Below, piece by piece: positions 1 to 8,758 of a DNA stretch of 64,000 nt (within the stretch, counting starts at the first letter, position 1; the number at the start of each line of letters is the position of its first letter). The translations under genes were made by a program, and so were the position numbers. Below the pieces are notes generated by a model that searched no databases, was not told the origin of the DNA, and saw only the letters and a program-made list of their open reading frames with translations. Origin of the DNA: Mitsuaria sp. 7 (GTDB lineage: Bacteria > Pseudomonadota > Gammaproteobacteria > Burkholderiales > Burkholderiaceae_C); contig NZ_CP011514.1 of assembly GCF_001653795.1 (NCBI RefSeq), forward strand, positions 2,030,976-2,094,975, read 5' to 3'.

Positions 1-136
1 CCGCGTCCTCGGTGAGCTGCGCCACCAGCAGCGGGTACAGCTCGGGATGCCAGGCGATCACGCTGATGTTGGAACGGTCGCCCTTGTCTCCGGTGCGGCC
101 GTGGGCGGCGAAGCGGAGTTCGACGACATCGGTCAT
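1..136 (-). CDS. AtuA-like ferredoxin-fold domain protein, 3' part beyond window
   Basis: Only the first 45 codons lie in the window. Translation of the minus strand from the ATG at 136 gives a start with the motif GRTGDKGDRSNISVIAWHPE, the signature of the small AtuA-associated domain found beside or fused to DUF1446 proteins. The ATG overlaps the stop of the upstream DUF1446 gene as ATGA, so the two are translationally coupled. In this family the large and small parts probably work together in an acyl or terpenoid degradation route; that role is known only in outline. The rest of the gene lies outside the window. Confidence 0.75.
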   Translation of the reverse strand, partial: MTDVVELRFAAHGRTGDKGDRSNISVIAWHPELYPLLVAQLTEDA

Positions 137-1527
137 GACAGCGTCACCGTGGCGGTCGCGAGTTCGCGAGGGAACAGGCAGGAACGCAGCCCGAGGCGCG
201 GTCGGACGTTCGTCCTCACGCCCCCGCCGCCCGCGGGGCCGCAGGTGTAGAGCGCCGTGACCTCGCGCGTCAGGCGCTCCGCGCCCGCGCGGTCCGCATG
301 ATTCGCCGCGATACGCAGCCGCACGTCTTGCGCATCGCCCATCGGCAGGCGCGACAGCGCATCGCCGCCGTCGTCACCGAACACGCTCGTCACGCCGATC
401 AGATCCACCCGCAGCGGTCCCCGCCGATCCGCCGCGTTCAACCGGGCCTGGAGCACCTCCGCCGCGAGCCGCGCGCGCGCTTCCGCCCCCGGGCCGGCGT
501 AGGAGATCTCGCCCTCCGCCAGCCAGCCGTTGGCGAAGAACACGTTCGCCTTCAGCGCCTCGGGTCGCGCATGACCCCGCACGCCGGACAGCCGCACCTC
601 GTCCACGCCGACCTGCCGCACCTGCGCCCCGCCGATGTCCGCGACGACGTCGGGGGTCAGGTAGGCCGCGGGATCGTGCAGCTCGTACAGCAGTTGCTCC
701 TTGACGGTGTGCTCGTCGACGCAACCGCCGGTGCCGTCGGCCTTGAAGACCGTGCAGCTGCCGTCGGCCTCGATCCGGGCGATGGGGAAACCCACCGTCG
801 CCAGGTCCGGCACGTCCTTGAATCCCGGGTCCGCGTAGTAGCCGCCGCAGACCTGCGCGCCGCACTCGAGCAGATGTCCGGCCATCGTCGCGCCGGCCAG
901 CCGATCCCAGTCGTCGGGCGCCCAGCCGAAGTGCGCGAGCGCCGGCCCGACCGTCAACGACGGGTCCGCCACGCGGCCGGTGACGACGACGTCCGCGCCC
1001 TGTCGCAACGCCTGCGCGATCCCTTCCGCGCCCAGGTACACGTTGGCGCAGGCGATGGCGTCGTCGGCGATCACATGCCCTTCGCCCGCCAGCGTCCGCA
1101 TCAGCAGCGCGCGTTGGTCCGGCGACTCCAGCGCATCGCCGCCCACGACGGCGACGACGGGCACCCGCAGGCCGAGCTCGGCCGCCAGCGCCTGCACGCG
1201 GCGCGCCGCGGCCGGCGGATTCGCCGCGCCGAAGTTGCCCACGATCGGGAGACGATGGGCCAGGCAGTCCGCGAGCACGGGTCGCAGCATCTCGTCGAGC
1301 AGCGGCTCGAAGCCGCCCTCGGGATCCCGCTGCCGCGCCAGCTGCGCCAGCGCGAGCGTGCGCTCGGCCAGCGTCTCGAAGATCAGCACCGCCGGGCCGC
1401 CCAGCCGGATCAGCGTGTCGACGACCGGACGCGCCGCGTCGGTGCGATCGCCGGAGAAACCGGCGGCGCAGCCGACCAGCAAGGAGGGGGACCCGGACGT
1501 TGAAGCAGGCGCTGGGACGTGTTCCAT
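133..1527 (-). CDS. Acyclic terpene utilisation AtuA / DUF1446 family protein
   Basis: A 464-residue protein with Gly/Ala-rich segments typical of AtuA/DUF1446 (GCAAGFSGDRTD near the start; VVTGRVADPSLTVGPALAHFGW in the middle; CGGYYADPGFK). In Pseudomonas, AtuA belongs to the acyclic terpene (citronellol) degradation cluster; its reaction is not settled. An upstream TTG in frame at 1581 would lengthen the protein into the LysR promoter, so I prefer the ATG at 1527, which gives the usual family length and has GAGG just upstream. It is divergent from the LysR gene at 1598, which probably controls it, and its stop overlaps the next gene as ATGA. Confidence 0.85.
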   Translation of the reverse strand: MEHVPAPASTSGSPSLLVGCAAGFSGDRTDAARPVVDTLIRLGGPAVLIFETLAERTLALAQLARQRDPEGGFEPLLDEMLRPVLADCLAHRLPIVGNFGAANPPAAARRVQALAAELGLRVPVVAVVGGDALESPDQRALLMRTLAGEGHVIADDAIACANVYLGAEGIAQALRQGADVVVTGRVADPSLTVGPALAHFGWAPDDWDRLAGATMAGHLLECGAQVCGGYYADPGFKDVPDLATVGFPIARIEADGSCTVFKADGTGGCVDEHTVKEQLLYELHDPAAYLTPDVVADIGGAQVRQVGVDEVRLSGVRGHARPEALKANVFFANGWLAEGEISYAGPGAEARARLAAEVLQARLNAADRRGPLRVDLIGVTSVFGDDGGDALSRLPMGDAQDVRLRIAANHADRAGAERLTREVTALYTCGPAGGGGVRTNVRPRLGLRSCLFPRELATATVTLS

Positions 1528-1597
1528 GCCCTCGAATGTAGACGTCCACCGCCCATAGGAGAATTCGATTGTTTGGATCAACTGATCGGTGAATCAA

Positions 1598-2593
1598 ATG
1601 AATCGACTGTCGTCCGTTCCCTCCGCTTCAGCGACTCCGGCCCCGTCGAACGACGGCGTGGCGCCGGCCAACCTGTCGGCCCGGCAGCTCGCCGCCTTCG
1701 TCGCGCTGGCGGAGCTGCGCAGCTTCACGCGTGCGGCGGCGCAGTGCCACCTGTCGCAGCCGGCCTTCAGCGCGCTGATCCGGTCGCTGGAGGACAGCCT
1801 GGGCGCCCGCCTCTTCGACCGGACGACCCGTGCGGTCGAGCCCACCGTCGAAGGGACGCTGTTCCTGGACCCGGCGCGCCGCCTGCTGCAGGACATGCGC
1901 CTGGCGACCGACGACCTGCGCGACCACGTCGCGCGCCGCCGCGGCCGCGTGGCGCTGGCCGCCCTGCCCGCGCTCGTGGCGGGCTGGCTGCCGCCGCACC
2001 TCGCGACCTTCCGCCAGCAGTACCCGGGCATCGAGCTCGATCTCGCGGACGTGCTCTCGGAAAGCTGCGTGGAGCGCGTCCGCACGGGCCGCGCCGACCT
2101 GGCGCTGGCCGCCGTGCGCGCCACGGCGCCGGAGCTGTCGGTCGAGCCCTTCCTGTCCGACGACTTCTACCTGGTCTGCCGGCGGGACCATCCGCTCGCG
2201 AAGCGTCGCAAGCCGACGCTGGCGACCCTCGCGTCGCAGCCGCTGATCGGACTGGCGCGCCACAGCAGCGTGCGGCAGGCGCTGGACGCCGCGCTCCCCT
2301 CATTGCCGATGCGACCGGTGCTCGAGTTCGAGCAGCTCAGCTCGGTGGCGGGCATGGTGGTCGCGGGTCACGGCGTGACGCTGGTGCCGGCGCTGACGCT
2401 GTTCCATTTCAACCATCCGGACCTGATCGCGCGCCCGATCGTCGACGAGGGACTGCAGCGCCACATCTACCTGATCCGGCGTCGCGACCGGGCGCTGTCA
2501 GCCGCGGCGCAGGCGATGGCGGAATCGCTGTGGCGCTGGGCCGCGCAGGGGCCGAAGCGCGCGGGCGTGACGGTGCATGCGCCCATCGGCTGA
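1598..2593 (+). CDS. LysR family transcriptional regulator
   Basis: A 331-residue LysR protein. After a roughly 25-residue tail comes the winged helix (LSARQLAAFVALAELRSFTRAAAQCHLSQPAFS, with SLGARLFDRTTRAVEPT following), then a type 2 periplasmic-binding-protein effector domain. A GTG at 1589 is in frame three codons upstream; neither start has a clear Shine-Dalgarno. Divergent orientation, with about 70 bp to the AtuA-type operon, suggests it regulates that operon and itself. The inducer cannot be read from sequence, but an acyl-CoA or terpenoid intermediate would fit the neighbours. Confidence 0.93.
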   Translation: MNRLSSVPSASATPAPSNDGVAPANLSARQLAAFVALAELRSFTRAAAQCHLSQPAFSALIRSLEDSLGARLFDRTTRAVEPTVEGTLFLDPARRLLQDMRLATDDLRDHVARRRGRVALAALPALVAGWLPPHLATFRQQYPGIELDLADVLSESCVERVRTGRADLALAAVRATAPELSVEPFLSDDFYLVCRRDHPLAKRRKPTLATLASQPLIGLARHSSVRQALDAALPSLPMRPVLEFEQLSSVAGMVVAGHGVTLVPALTLFHFNHPDLIARPIVDEGLQRHIYLIRRRDRALSAAAQAMAESLWRWAAQGPKRAGVTVHAPIG

Positions 2594-2644
2594 GCCGGGC
2601 ATCACACGCGCATCGGCAGTCCCTCGGCGACGCTGGCTGAGCGA

Positions 2645-3784
2645 TCAGAGGCGCAAGCCGCACATGCCAAACATGATGGCGGTCGCCACGACCACGGCGA
2701 GGCCGGTGCCGGCCGCGACCAGGCGTCGACCCGTCGTGTCGGACACGCCATGCGCCACGAGCACCATGCGCAGTCCGCAGAAGGCATGCGTGATGACCGC
2801 GGCGACGGCGAGCGCGTAGTACGGCACGAGCCGGATGTTCCAGGGATCGCCGATCAGCCCCGTCGGCGCGCCGACGGCGAAGTCCCAGTCCGATTCGATC
2901 CTGAGGAAGCTGCGCGCGAAGTACAGCACCGAGTTCACGTGACTCGGCAGCGCGACGGCCAGGTAGACGCCGGCGGACAGCTGCAGCGCGCGGAGGAAGT
3001 CGCCCTGCCGCCGCGACGCCCGCCACGCCAGCGTCAGCCCCGAGACCACGAGAAAGGCCCCGAGGCCGAGGACGACCGGTTCGACCCATGGCGAGCGGTA
3101 GACGTGCCGCAGCGTGTGCATCACGGAGCGATGCAGCTCGTCGCCCAGCAGGCCCAGCAGATGATTGCCGAGATGCCAGGCCAGGAACATCAGGATGAAT
3201 GCCAGCGCGGCGGCGCCGTGTGCCCTCGGCAGCCATCCGGGGATGGTGCCGGCCGCCGTCGGCGCCAGCGGCCGCGCGCGGTCGCCCCTGGCCACGTAGA
3301 CCGCCATCGATGCCCAGAACACGGCCAGCAGCCACCGGTCCCAATCGGACACCCCCGCCACGTAGCTGAACACGCCGACGACGACGAAACAGGCCGGCGC
3401 GCTGACCGCCAGCAGCGCCACCCGCCGCGCGCGCAACTGGCCCGTGGTCACCGGCGTGCCGCGCAGCAGCCGGGCCACCGCCAACAGCGCGAGGAGAGGG
3501 ATCAGGAAGGCCACGGACAGCGAGGCCGTCGCGATGGCCGTGTCGAGGATCCCGCCCGCCCTCGCCGCCTCCACGTGTGCATGGAACACCGCCAGCGGGA
3601 GCGGATAGAGCGCCGCGCCCAGCGGCGGCAGGAGGCCCAGCCACGGCGTCGCGTCCGCGTCCTGCGCCAGCGCTTGCGACTGGTCTTTCGCCCTCGCCCT
3701 CGCGGTGCCCCCTGCAACGGTGGTCTCACCGGCGAAGCGGGCCGGCAAGCGCGGCTGAGGATCCGGGGGCTGAAGGACTGGCAT
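2645..3784 (-). CDS. Polytopic membrane protein resembling a cytochrome b-type succinate dehydrogenase anchor
   Basis: About 379 residues from the ATG at 3784 (a GTG at 3844 would add 20); start uncertain, no clear ribosome site. Roughly eight hydrophobic segments follow an Ala/Arg-rich N-terminus. His residues lie in helices in a haem-ligand-like arrangement: WHLGNHLLG, then RSVMHTLRHVYRSPWVEP, VALPSHVNS and ITHAFCGLRM. This resembles the di-haem SdhC/FrdC-like fold, but no flavoprotein or iron-sulfur subunit gene is adjacent, so the redox partner is unknown. The gene stands alone, convergent with LysR. Confidence is good for a real membrane protein and modest for haem binding. Confidence 0.68.
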   Translation of the reverse strand: MPVLQPPDPQPRLPARFAGETTVAGGTARARAKDQSQALAQDADATPWLGLLPPLGAALYPLPLAVFHAHVEAARAGGILDTAIATASLSVAFLIPLLALLAVARLLRGTPVTTGQLRARRVALLAVSAPACFVVVGVFSYVAGVSDWDRWLLAVFWASMAVYVARGDRARPLAPTAAGTIPGWLPRAHGAAALAFILMFLAWHLGNHLLGLLGDELHRSVMHTLRHVYRSPWVEPVVLGLGAFLVVSGLTLAWRASRRQGDFLRALQLSAGVYLAVALPSHVNSVLYFARSFLRIESDWDFAVGAPTGLIGDPWNIRLVPYYALAVAAVITHAFCGLRMVLVAHGVSDTTGRRLVAAGTGLAVVVATAIMFGMCGLRL

Positions 3785-4047
3785 GGCGACGCACGGGAGT
3801 GGACGCGCAGTGTCCCCAACGCGCGGCGCCTCGGCCAGATCCACTTTCGATGCCGATCACTGGGACAGTGGAAGGCGGCAACCGGCGTCAACCGGTGGCA
3901 ACCGGCGGTGCGCGTCGCCGGTCCGATGCGGGTCCGTGAACCTCTTCACGCCAACCCGCCGTGTAGGGCAACGCCTGACACCCGGAGTGGCGGGAACGGC
4001 GCAGACATCGAGGCCGGGCGGTGCCACCATGAGTCAAGGACACCGCC

Positions 4048-4452
4048 ATGAAAATACTGATCGCCGATCCCTCCGACGCCTTCCGCAAGACGCTCTACGA
4101 GCGCCTGCGGGAAGTGCCCACCGCGACCGTGGTGGGCCAAGCCTCCGACGAGGACCAGGCGGTCCTGCTGGCGGCGCTCTGTTCGCCCGACCTCGTGCTG
4201 ACGGAACTGGACCTGGGACGAGGCAGCGGCTTCGCGCTCATGGAGCGGCTCCGCGCCGCGGGCTATGAGGGCCTCGCCTACATGGTCACCTCCGCCGACG
4301 AGGCGGAACACGGGCCCCGCTGCGTGGAGGCGGGCATCACCGGCTTCTACGACAAGACCTACGACATGGAGCGCCTGCTGCAGGCGATGACCGTCCTGGC
4401 GCAGGCGCCGGTGACCTTCGGCCAGTCGCGGATCCGGGCCAGCGCCATCTGA
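4048..4452 (+). CDS. Single-domain response-regulator-like receiver with Glu at the phosphoacceptor position
   Basis: A 134-residue stand-alone CheY-like domain with no output domain. D7 remains of the acidic pair. The loop that normally holds the phosphorylated Asp reads PDLVLTELDLGRGSG, so E53 occupies the acceptor position (D55 is two residues later). T81/S82 and the conserved K103 (FYDKTYD) are present. Asp-to-Glu at this site often mimics phosphorylation or makes the receiver kinase-independent. The start is the ATG preceded by CAAGGA. A second receiver gene follows at 4521 in the same direction, so the two may form a unit. No kinase gene is adjacent. Confidence 0.85.
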   Translation: MKILIADPSDAFRKTLYERLREVPTATVVGQASDEDQAVLLAALCSPDLVLTELDLGRGSGFALMERLRAAGYEGLAYMVTSADEAEHGPRCVEAGITGFYDKTYDMERLLQAMTVLAQAPVTFGQSRIRASAI

Positions 4453-4478
4453 GGATCGAGGATCGAGGATCGAGGATC
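4451..4478. repeat. Four tandem GAGGATC units
   Basis: The 7-bp unit GAGGATC is repeated four times head to tail, starting inside the stop codon of the receiver gene and running into the gap before the next receiver gene. Being out of frame with translation and next to a stop, it is a candidate length-variable spacer. Confidence 0.8.
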
Positions 4479-4520
4479 GCGGCCTGCGGTCTGCGCTGCG
4501 CCGGGACGACCCGGGCATGG

Positions 4521-4955
4521 GTGTTGCCGGTAGGCCTTGAGCCTGAGAAAGAGACCGACCCCTTGCCGCAGCATTGCAGGATCCTGGTGGTCGACGACAA
4601 CGTCGATGCCGCCGACACCCTCGTCGCCCTCCTCGCGACGAACGGGTTCGTCGCGTGCGCCATCTACGACGGCTCGGAGGCCGTGCTGCTGGCCGAGTTG
4701 ATGAAGCCGACGCTGGTCTTCCTGGACATCGACATGCCCGGCATGGACGGCTACGACACAGCGGCCTGCATCCTCCGCGGCGCGCCGGCCGACGGGCATC
4801 CCCGCCTGGTGGCGCTGACCGGCCGCAGCAGCGCGGGGGACCGGACGCTCAGCACGAGCGCGGGCTTCGACCTCCATGTTCGCAAACCGATCGGGTGCGA
4901 GCAGCTGTTCGATCTGGCCGCGGCGGCCTATGACGGGCCGGAGCAACCCCACTAA
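4521..4955 (+). CDS. Single-domain response regulator (CheY-like receiver)
   Basis: A receiver domain with all key residues: acidic pair D25-D26 (ILVVDDN), phosphoacceptor D69 (FLDIDMPGMDG), T100, and K122 (VRKPIG). There is no output domain. The start is uncertain: GTG at 4521 gives 144 residues, while TTG at 4563 would begin just before the domain; neither has a strong ribosome site. It follows the E53 receiver gene in the same direction. Together they suggest a phosphorelay intermediate plus a modified partner, but the cognate kinase is not here. Confidence 0.85.
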   Translation: MLPVGLEPEKETDPLPQHCRILVVDDNVDAADTLVALLATNGFVACAIYDGSEAVLLAELMKPTLVFLDIDMPGMDGYDTAACILRGAPADGHPRLVALTGRSSAGDRTLSTSAGFDLHVRKPIGCEQLFDLAAAAYDGPEQPH

Positions 4956-4986
4956 TACAAGGCAATCAGCAGCATCTTTTTGCCAC

Positions 4987-5006
4987 TACTGTATGCACAT
5001 ACAGTA
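4987..5006. promoter_or_regulatory. LexA (SOS) box
   Basis: The core CTGTATGCACATACAG (4989-5004) fits the proteobacterial LexA consensus CTGT-N8-ACAG, and flanking TA...TA extends the palindrome. A TTGCCA hexamer at 4980-4985 could be the -35 element, so LexA would sit across the promoter. It lies 35 bp before the preferred start of the small gene at 5039. Confidence 0.85.
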
Positions 5007-5038
5007 TCATGGAGCCATCCAACTCCCGGAGTACCGGC

Positions 5039-5332
5039 ATGCTGCTCGACCTCAACAACGCGGCCTCGATCGTGGAATGGTGGTGCATCTTCCCTGAGCG
5101 CCACGGCCCGCTGCTGGCGGACTGGGAGCGCCGCCGGCCCGAGCATGCCGCGGAGATCGGCCGCGCCCGACGCCTGATCAAGGCGGACCCGGCACGTCGC
5201 GCGATGATGGCCCGGGCGCAGGCCGAGGAACACCACGCAAGACCTGCCCCCGAGTACCGGCCGTCGTTCGACGAAATGGCCGCGGGGGAGCTGCGCGACG
5301 AGGACAGCGTCAGCCTCGCCACCGCGGCCTAG
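5039..5332 (+). CDS. Small protein of unknown function, probably SOS-induced
   Basis: 97 residues from the ATG at 5039, chosen because GGAG stands 7 bp upstream; an ATG at 5009 would abut the LexA box and lacks a ribosome site. The sequence has no signal peptide or membrane helix. It begins with a Trp-rich motif (SIVEWWCIFPERHGPLLADW), followed by a charged helical middle and an acidic tail. I do not recognise the family. The LexA box makes DNA-damage induction likely, so a role in repair, mutagenesis, division arrest or phage response is possible but unproven. It is convergent with the AI-2E permease gene, 3 bp apart. Confidence 0.8.
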   Translation: MLLDLNNAASIVEWWCIFPERHGPLLADWERRRPEHAAEIGRARRLIKADPARRAMMARAQAEEHHARPAPEYRPSFDEMAAGELRDEDSVSLATAA

Positions 5333-5335
5333 CGC

Positions 5336-7201
5336 TCAGACCGCGGTCTTCTTCAGGGCGGCGACCGCCTCGTCGAAGGAGAACACCGTGTCGTGCGGCC
5401 GATCCGGTGAGATCTGGTCCACGGAGGTCCTGTTCGCCGAGAACATGGAGATCACGCGGGCCTGCGGCCATCGCGCGAGCCTCTCGTTGAGCGCCTGCGC
5501 GTCAGCTTCGACCGCGCCGTCCGCGGCCGCCGCCACGACGAGCACGACCTGCACCGCCGCGTCGTCCAGTCCGGCCGGAACGCTCGCCAGTTCCTGCACG
5601 GTCACATGCAACGCGTCCCGCTGATCGCCGCGCAGCAGCCTTACGAGCAACTCCGCCGACAGGTGGGCCTCGCGATCATCCATGCTGATGCACATCAGCG
5701 CAGGGGGTGCGCCTGCGACGGCGTGGCCGGGCGATCCCGCCTCGATGTTCAGCCGGTCCTGACGCAACTGGAGTCCCAGATCGCCGCCCAGCAGCATCGA
5801 CGGCGTCCATCGGCGCTTGGGCGCGTGCGGCAGGCGCGTCAACTCACCGAGCACCTGCAGGATGACGCGTTGCGCCGCGGACCGCTGCTGCTGCGTGATC
5901 AGGTTCCTGCCCAGATCCTCCCTGCCGAGATTGAGCGCGGGCAGGACCACCTTGTCGCAGTAGGCGGCCAGCGATTTCCGCTTCAGGAACGCTCGGGCGT
6001 CGGCCAGGATCTCCACCGCGTCGCCGCTCAGGCTCCGTTGATAGAAGCGTTGCGCGAGGCTCAAGGCGGGCGTGTCGCCCAGGAGGATGTCCAGGAAGGC
6101 CAAGGCAGGCACATGCCGGCCCGCGACGACGAGGCAGAGCGTCAGCGGCGTGGACAGCAGCAGGCCGACGGGCCCCCACAGCGCGCTCCAGAAGATGGCG
6201 GCGACAACGACGGACAGCGGGGAGAGTCCCGTCGCATGTCCGTACAGCCTCGGCTCCAGCACGTGGGCCACCACGAGCTCCACCGCCAGGAAGACGAGCG
6301 CGGTCGACCAGGCGAGATCCCAGCCCGGTGACACGCCCGCGGCCACCGCGCAGGCCCCCAGGGCCGCGGCGGGAAATCCGACGTAGGGGATGAAGCGGAG
6401 CACGCCGGCCAGCACCGCCCAGATCACGGCGTGCGGCATGCCGAGCACCACGAGCAGGACGCCGATCACCACGGCCACGCCGAGATTGACCGTGAACTGC
6501 GAGATGAAATAGCGCGACAGGCGCTGCCCCGCGTCGTTCACGGCGCTGGTCGCCGCGCGGATGTCCGATCCGCCGAGCAGGCGGATCAGGCGGTCGCGGA
6601 GCACGTCCTGCTCCAGCAGCGAGAAGATCAGCACGAGGATGACGATGCCCACCGTTGCGGCCGGCCCCCAGACCGCCGCGGCCAGTTGCCTCAGCGCGTC
6701 CACGCCGCGGTCCGGCGGTTCCGCGGGCGATGTCGTCCGACGCCGGGACGGCCACTCCGGATCGCCGCTATCTGCGGGCTCGGCGGTCGATGAGGACGAC
6801 GGGGACGACGGGGACGACTTCAAGGTCCCCATCATGCGACCGGCCCGGCCATGCGCCTCTTCCAGCTGGTCGACCGTGAGCTTGCGCAGCGTGCTCACCT
6901 TCTCCTGCAGGTTGGCCTCGTAGGCCGGCAGCTCGCGGGACATGGCGCTCAACTGGCCCAGGAGCGCCGCGCCGAGGACCACCATGAAGCAGCCGGCCAG
7001 CAGCAGGGCCGAGATGGCGGCCGCGGTCTGCCCCAGTCCGAGGCGTCGGAACCGCCGCACGAAGGGCGCCAGGACGAACGCCAGCGTCCCCGCCAGCGTC
7101 ATCGGCACCAGCACTTCCCTGCCCAGGTAGAGCAGCCCCAGGACGGACACGCCGATGAGGAACTTGGCGGCCAGGGGCGACGAAGGAGAGGATTGAGTCA
7201 T
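5336..7201 (-). CDS. AI-2E family transporter (PerM/YdiK type) with long C-terminal extension
   Basis: A 621-residue inner-membrane protein. Residues about 10-90 hold the first helices; about 175-375 hold the rest, including the family segments FIPYVGFPAAALG, EPRLYGHATGLSPLSVVVAAIFWSALWGPVGLLLSTPLT and a VLEPRLYG loop. A low-complexity Ser/Pro-rich insert lies at about 129-155 in the segment between. About 230 residues beyond the permease form a cytosolic extension seen in some Burkholderiales members. The family contains the AI-2 exporter TqsA and Na+/H+-linked members; the substrate here is unknown. It stands alone, downstream of the kinase operon. Confidence 0.88.
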   Translation of the reverse strand: MTQSSPSSPLAAKFLIGVSVLGLLYLGREVLVPMTLAGTLAFVLAPFVRRFRRLGLGQTAAAISALLLAGCFMVVLGAALLGQLSAMSRELPAYEANLQEKVSTLRKLTVDQLEEAHGRAGRMMGTLKSSPSSPSSSSTAEPADSGDPEWPSRRRTTSPAEPPDRGVDALRQLAAAVWGPAATVGIVILVLIFSLLEQDVLRDRLIRLLGGSDIRAATSAVNDAGQRLSRYFISQFTVNLGVAVVIGVLLVVLGMPHAVIWAVLAGVLRFIPYVGFPAAALGACAVAAGVSPGWDLAWSTALVFLAVELVVAHVLEPRLYGHATGLSPLSVVVAAIFWSALWGPVGLLLSTPLTLCLVVAGRHVPALAFLDILLGDTPALSLAQRFYQRSLSGDAVEILADARAFLKRKSLAAYCDKVVLPALNLGREDLGRNLITQQQRSAAQRVILQVLGELTRLPHAPKRRWTPSMLLGGDLGLQLRQDRLNIEAGSPGHAVAGAPPALMCISMDDREAHLSAELLVRLLRGDQRDALHVTVQELASVPAGLDDAAVQVVLVVAAAADGAVEADAQALNERLARWPQARVISMFSANRTSVDQISPDRPHDTVFSFDEAVAALKKTAV

Positions 7202-7297
7202 GGGGATTCGCGGACGTCCGACCTGGGAGTATGCCCACGGCCTGCGGCACGTCGCCGTCGCAGGCGCCGACGGCCGGCGCAGCCCCTCGCCAGCGCT

Positions 7298-8746
7298 TCA
7301 GGCCTTGGCCACCACCATCCGCAGCCCCGGATCCTCCGGCTGCGCGGACAGCGTCCATCCATGCGCCTCCGCGATCTCCTGGCAGATCGCCAGGCCGAGG
7401 CCGGCGCCATGGTCGCGGCGATGCGCGCCGCGCCAGAAGCGCGCGAACATCCGCGACAGCTGGTGCGGGCTCACGCCCGGTCCTCGATCGCGGACCGACA
7501 GGCGATCGCCCTCGATCTCCACGCTCACGAGACTGCCGGCCGGCGCATGCTGGATGGCGTTCTCCAGCAGGTTCTTGAGCAGCGTGAACAAGGCGCCGCG
7601 GTCCGCATCCCACATCACCGCCCCGCCCGGCGCACTCGCCGGGTCCGACGCATCCGCCCTGTCCGCGGCACCGACCACGACATCGAGATCCACCCCGCGC
7701 GCCGTCGACATCCGCGTCAGGTAGTCGACCGCCTCATGCGCCGCCGCGACCACGTCGGTGGGCGCGAAGACATAGTTCTGCGCTTCGCTCGCCTCGGCCA
7801 GCAACAGCAGCTGCTGCACCTGCCGCGTCATGTGCTCGACGTCCTGCAGCAGCATGTCGGGCCCTTTGCCCGAGGCCATGAGCTCCACCTGCGCGCGGAT
7901 CAGCGCCAGCGGCGTCTTCAGTTCGTGCGCCGCGGTGGCGAGGAACTCCTGCTGCACGCGATACCCGCGCTCCAGCCGGTCCAGCGCGCGGTTGAAGCTC
8001 TCGACCAGCGGGACGATCTCCGTCGGCACGCGGTCGATCTGCAGCCGCCCGTGCACCGATCGCGGCGAGATCGCCGCCGCCGACGCCGAGACCTCGTGCA
8101 GCGGCTGCAGCACGCGCCGCAGCGTCAGGTAGGCGCAGACGCCGAAGACCAGCAGCAGCGTCAGGGCGAACAGGCCCATGCCCTTGCTCATGAACAGCAT
8201 CGCGAACTCCACGTCGAAGAGCTCGAAGAGCCGCGCGCTGCCGGCCTGCTGGAAGTACCAGGCGCGACCGTCGTGCCGGACCACCTCGGTGGCCCCGCGC
8301 ATCGACTGCCCGGCGTACGTGAACGAGAAGTTGCCCTGCTTCAGCCGGCGCGCGCCCGGACCGCTCGCGGCCCAGAAGGCGTCCGACTCCGGCGACGCGA
8401 GCACGACCCGGCCCGACGCGTCCAGCAGCCGGTACGCCAGGTCGTCCTTCAGCCTGACGTACATCCAGTCATACTGCCGGACACGCGCGTTCAAGCCGAT
8501 CGGCGTGCCGTCCGCGTCGAACACGAGCTTCTCCGCGAGTTCCTCGGCGAATTCGGAAATGTCCTCGTCGAAGTAGCGCGTGCCGCGCCAGCGCGCCACG
8601 CCGTCGAAGACGAGCACCAGCGTTGCCACGGTCAGCACGACCCCCGCGAGATAGGCCGCCATCACCTTCACGGTGAGGCTGTTCATCCATCCCGGGGTCG
8701 CGCCCGACGGCGCGCGGTCGGCGGGTGCTCGGCTGTCTTCAAGCAT
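7298..8746 (-). CDS. Sensor histidine kinase
   Basis: 482 residues (an ATG at 8686 would give a shorter N-terminus). One membrane helix at about 25-45, a periplasmic domain, a second helix at about 175-195, HAMP, then HisKA with the phosphorylated His in FLATAAHELKTPLALI, and a HATPase domain with N box (LLKNLLENAIQHAPAG), G1 (DRGPGV) and G2 (GAGLGLAI). It lies 12 bp after the mipA-type gene and is surely co-transcribed with it. No response regulator gene is adjacent, so the partner regulator is elsewhere or shared. Compare the second MipA operon at 17.0-19.9 kb, where the regulator is present. Confidence 0.93.
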   Translation of the reverse strand: MLEDSRAPADRAPSGATPGWMNSLTVKVMAAYLAGVVLTVATLVLVFDGVARWRGTRYFDEDISEFAEELAEKLVFDADGTPIGLNARVRQYDWMYVRLKDDLAYRLLDASGRVVLASPESDAFWAASGPGARRLKQGNFSFTYAGQSMRGATEVVRHDGRAWYFQQAGSARLFELFDVEFAMLFMSKGMGLFALTLLLVFGVCAYLTLRRVLQPLHEVSASAAAISPRSVHGRLQIDRVPTEIVPLVESFNRALDRLERGYRVQQEFLATAAHELKTPLALIRAQVELMASGKGPDMLLQDVEHMTRQVQQLLLLAEASEAQNYVFAPTDVVAAAHEAVDYLTRMSTARGVDLDVVVGAADRADASDPASAPGGAVMWDADRGALFTLLKNLLENAIQHAPAGSLVSVEIEGDRLSVRDRGPGVSPHQLSRMFARFWRGAHRRDHGAGLGLAICQEIAEAHGWTLSAQPEDPGLRMVVAKA

Positions 8747-8758
8747 CGGAAACGGCCA

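Noticed and set aside
298..1503. Long plus-strand frame opposite the AtuA-type gene
   Set aside because: Arg/Pro/His-rich shadow typical of high-GC antisense frames; the minus-strand product has clear family motifs.
1561..1600. LysR box between AtuA and LysR genes
   Set aside because: The AT-rich segment has no convincing T-N11-A dyad, so only the general promoter position can be claimed.
4966..5322. Minus-strand 118-residue frame opposite the SOS gene
   Set aside because: Runs through the LexA box and lacks a ribosome site; the plus-strand frame has GGAG and a promoter.
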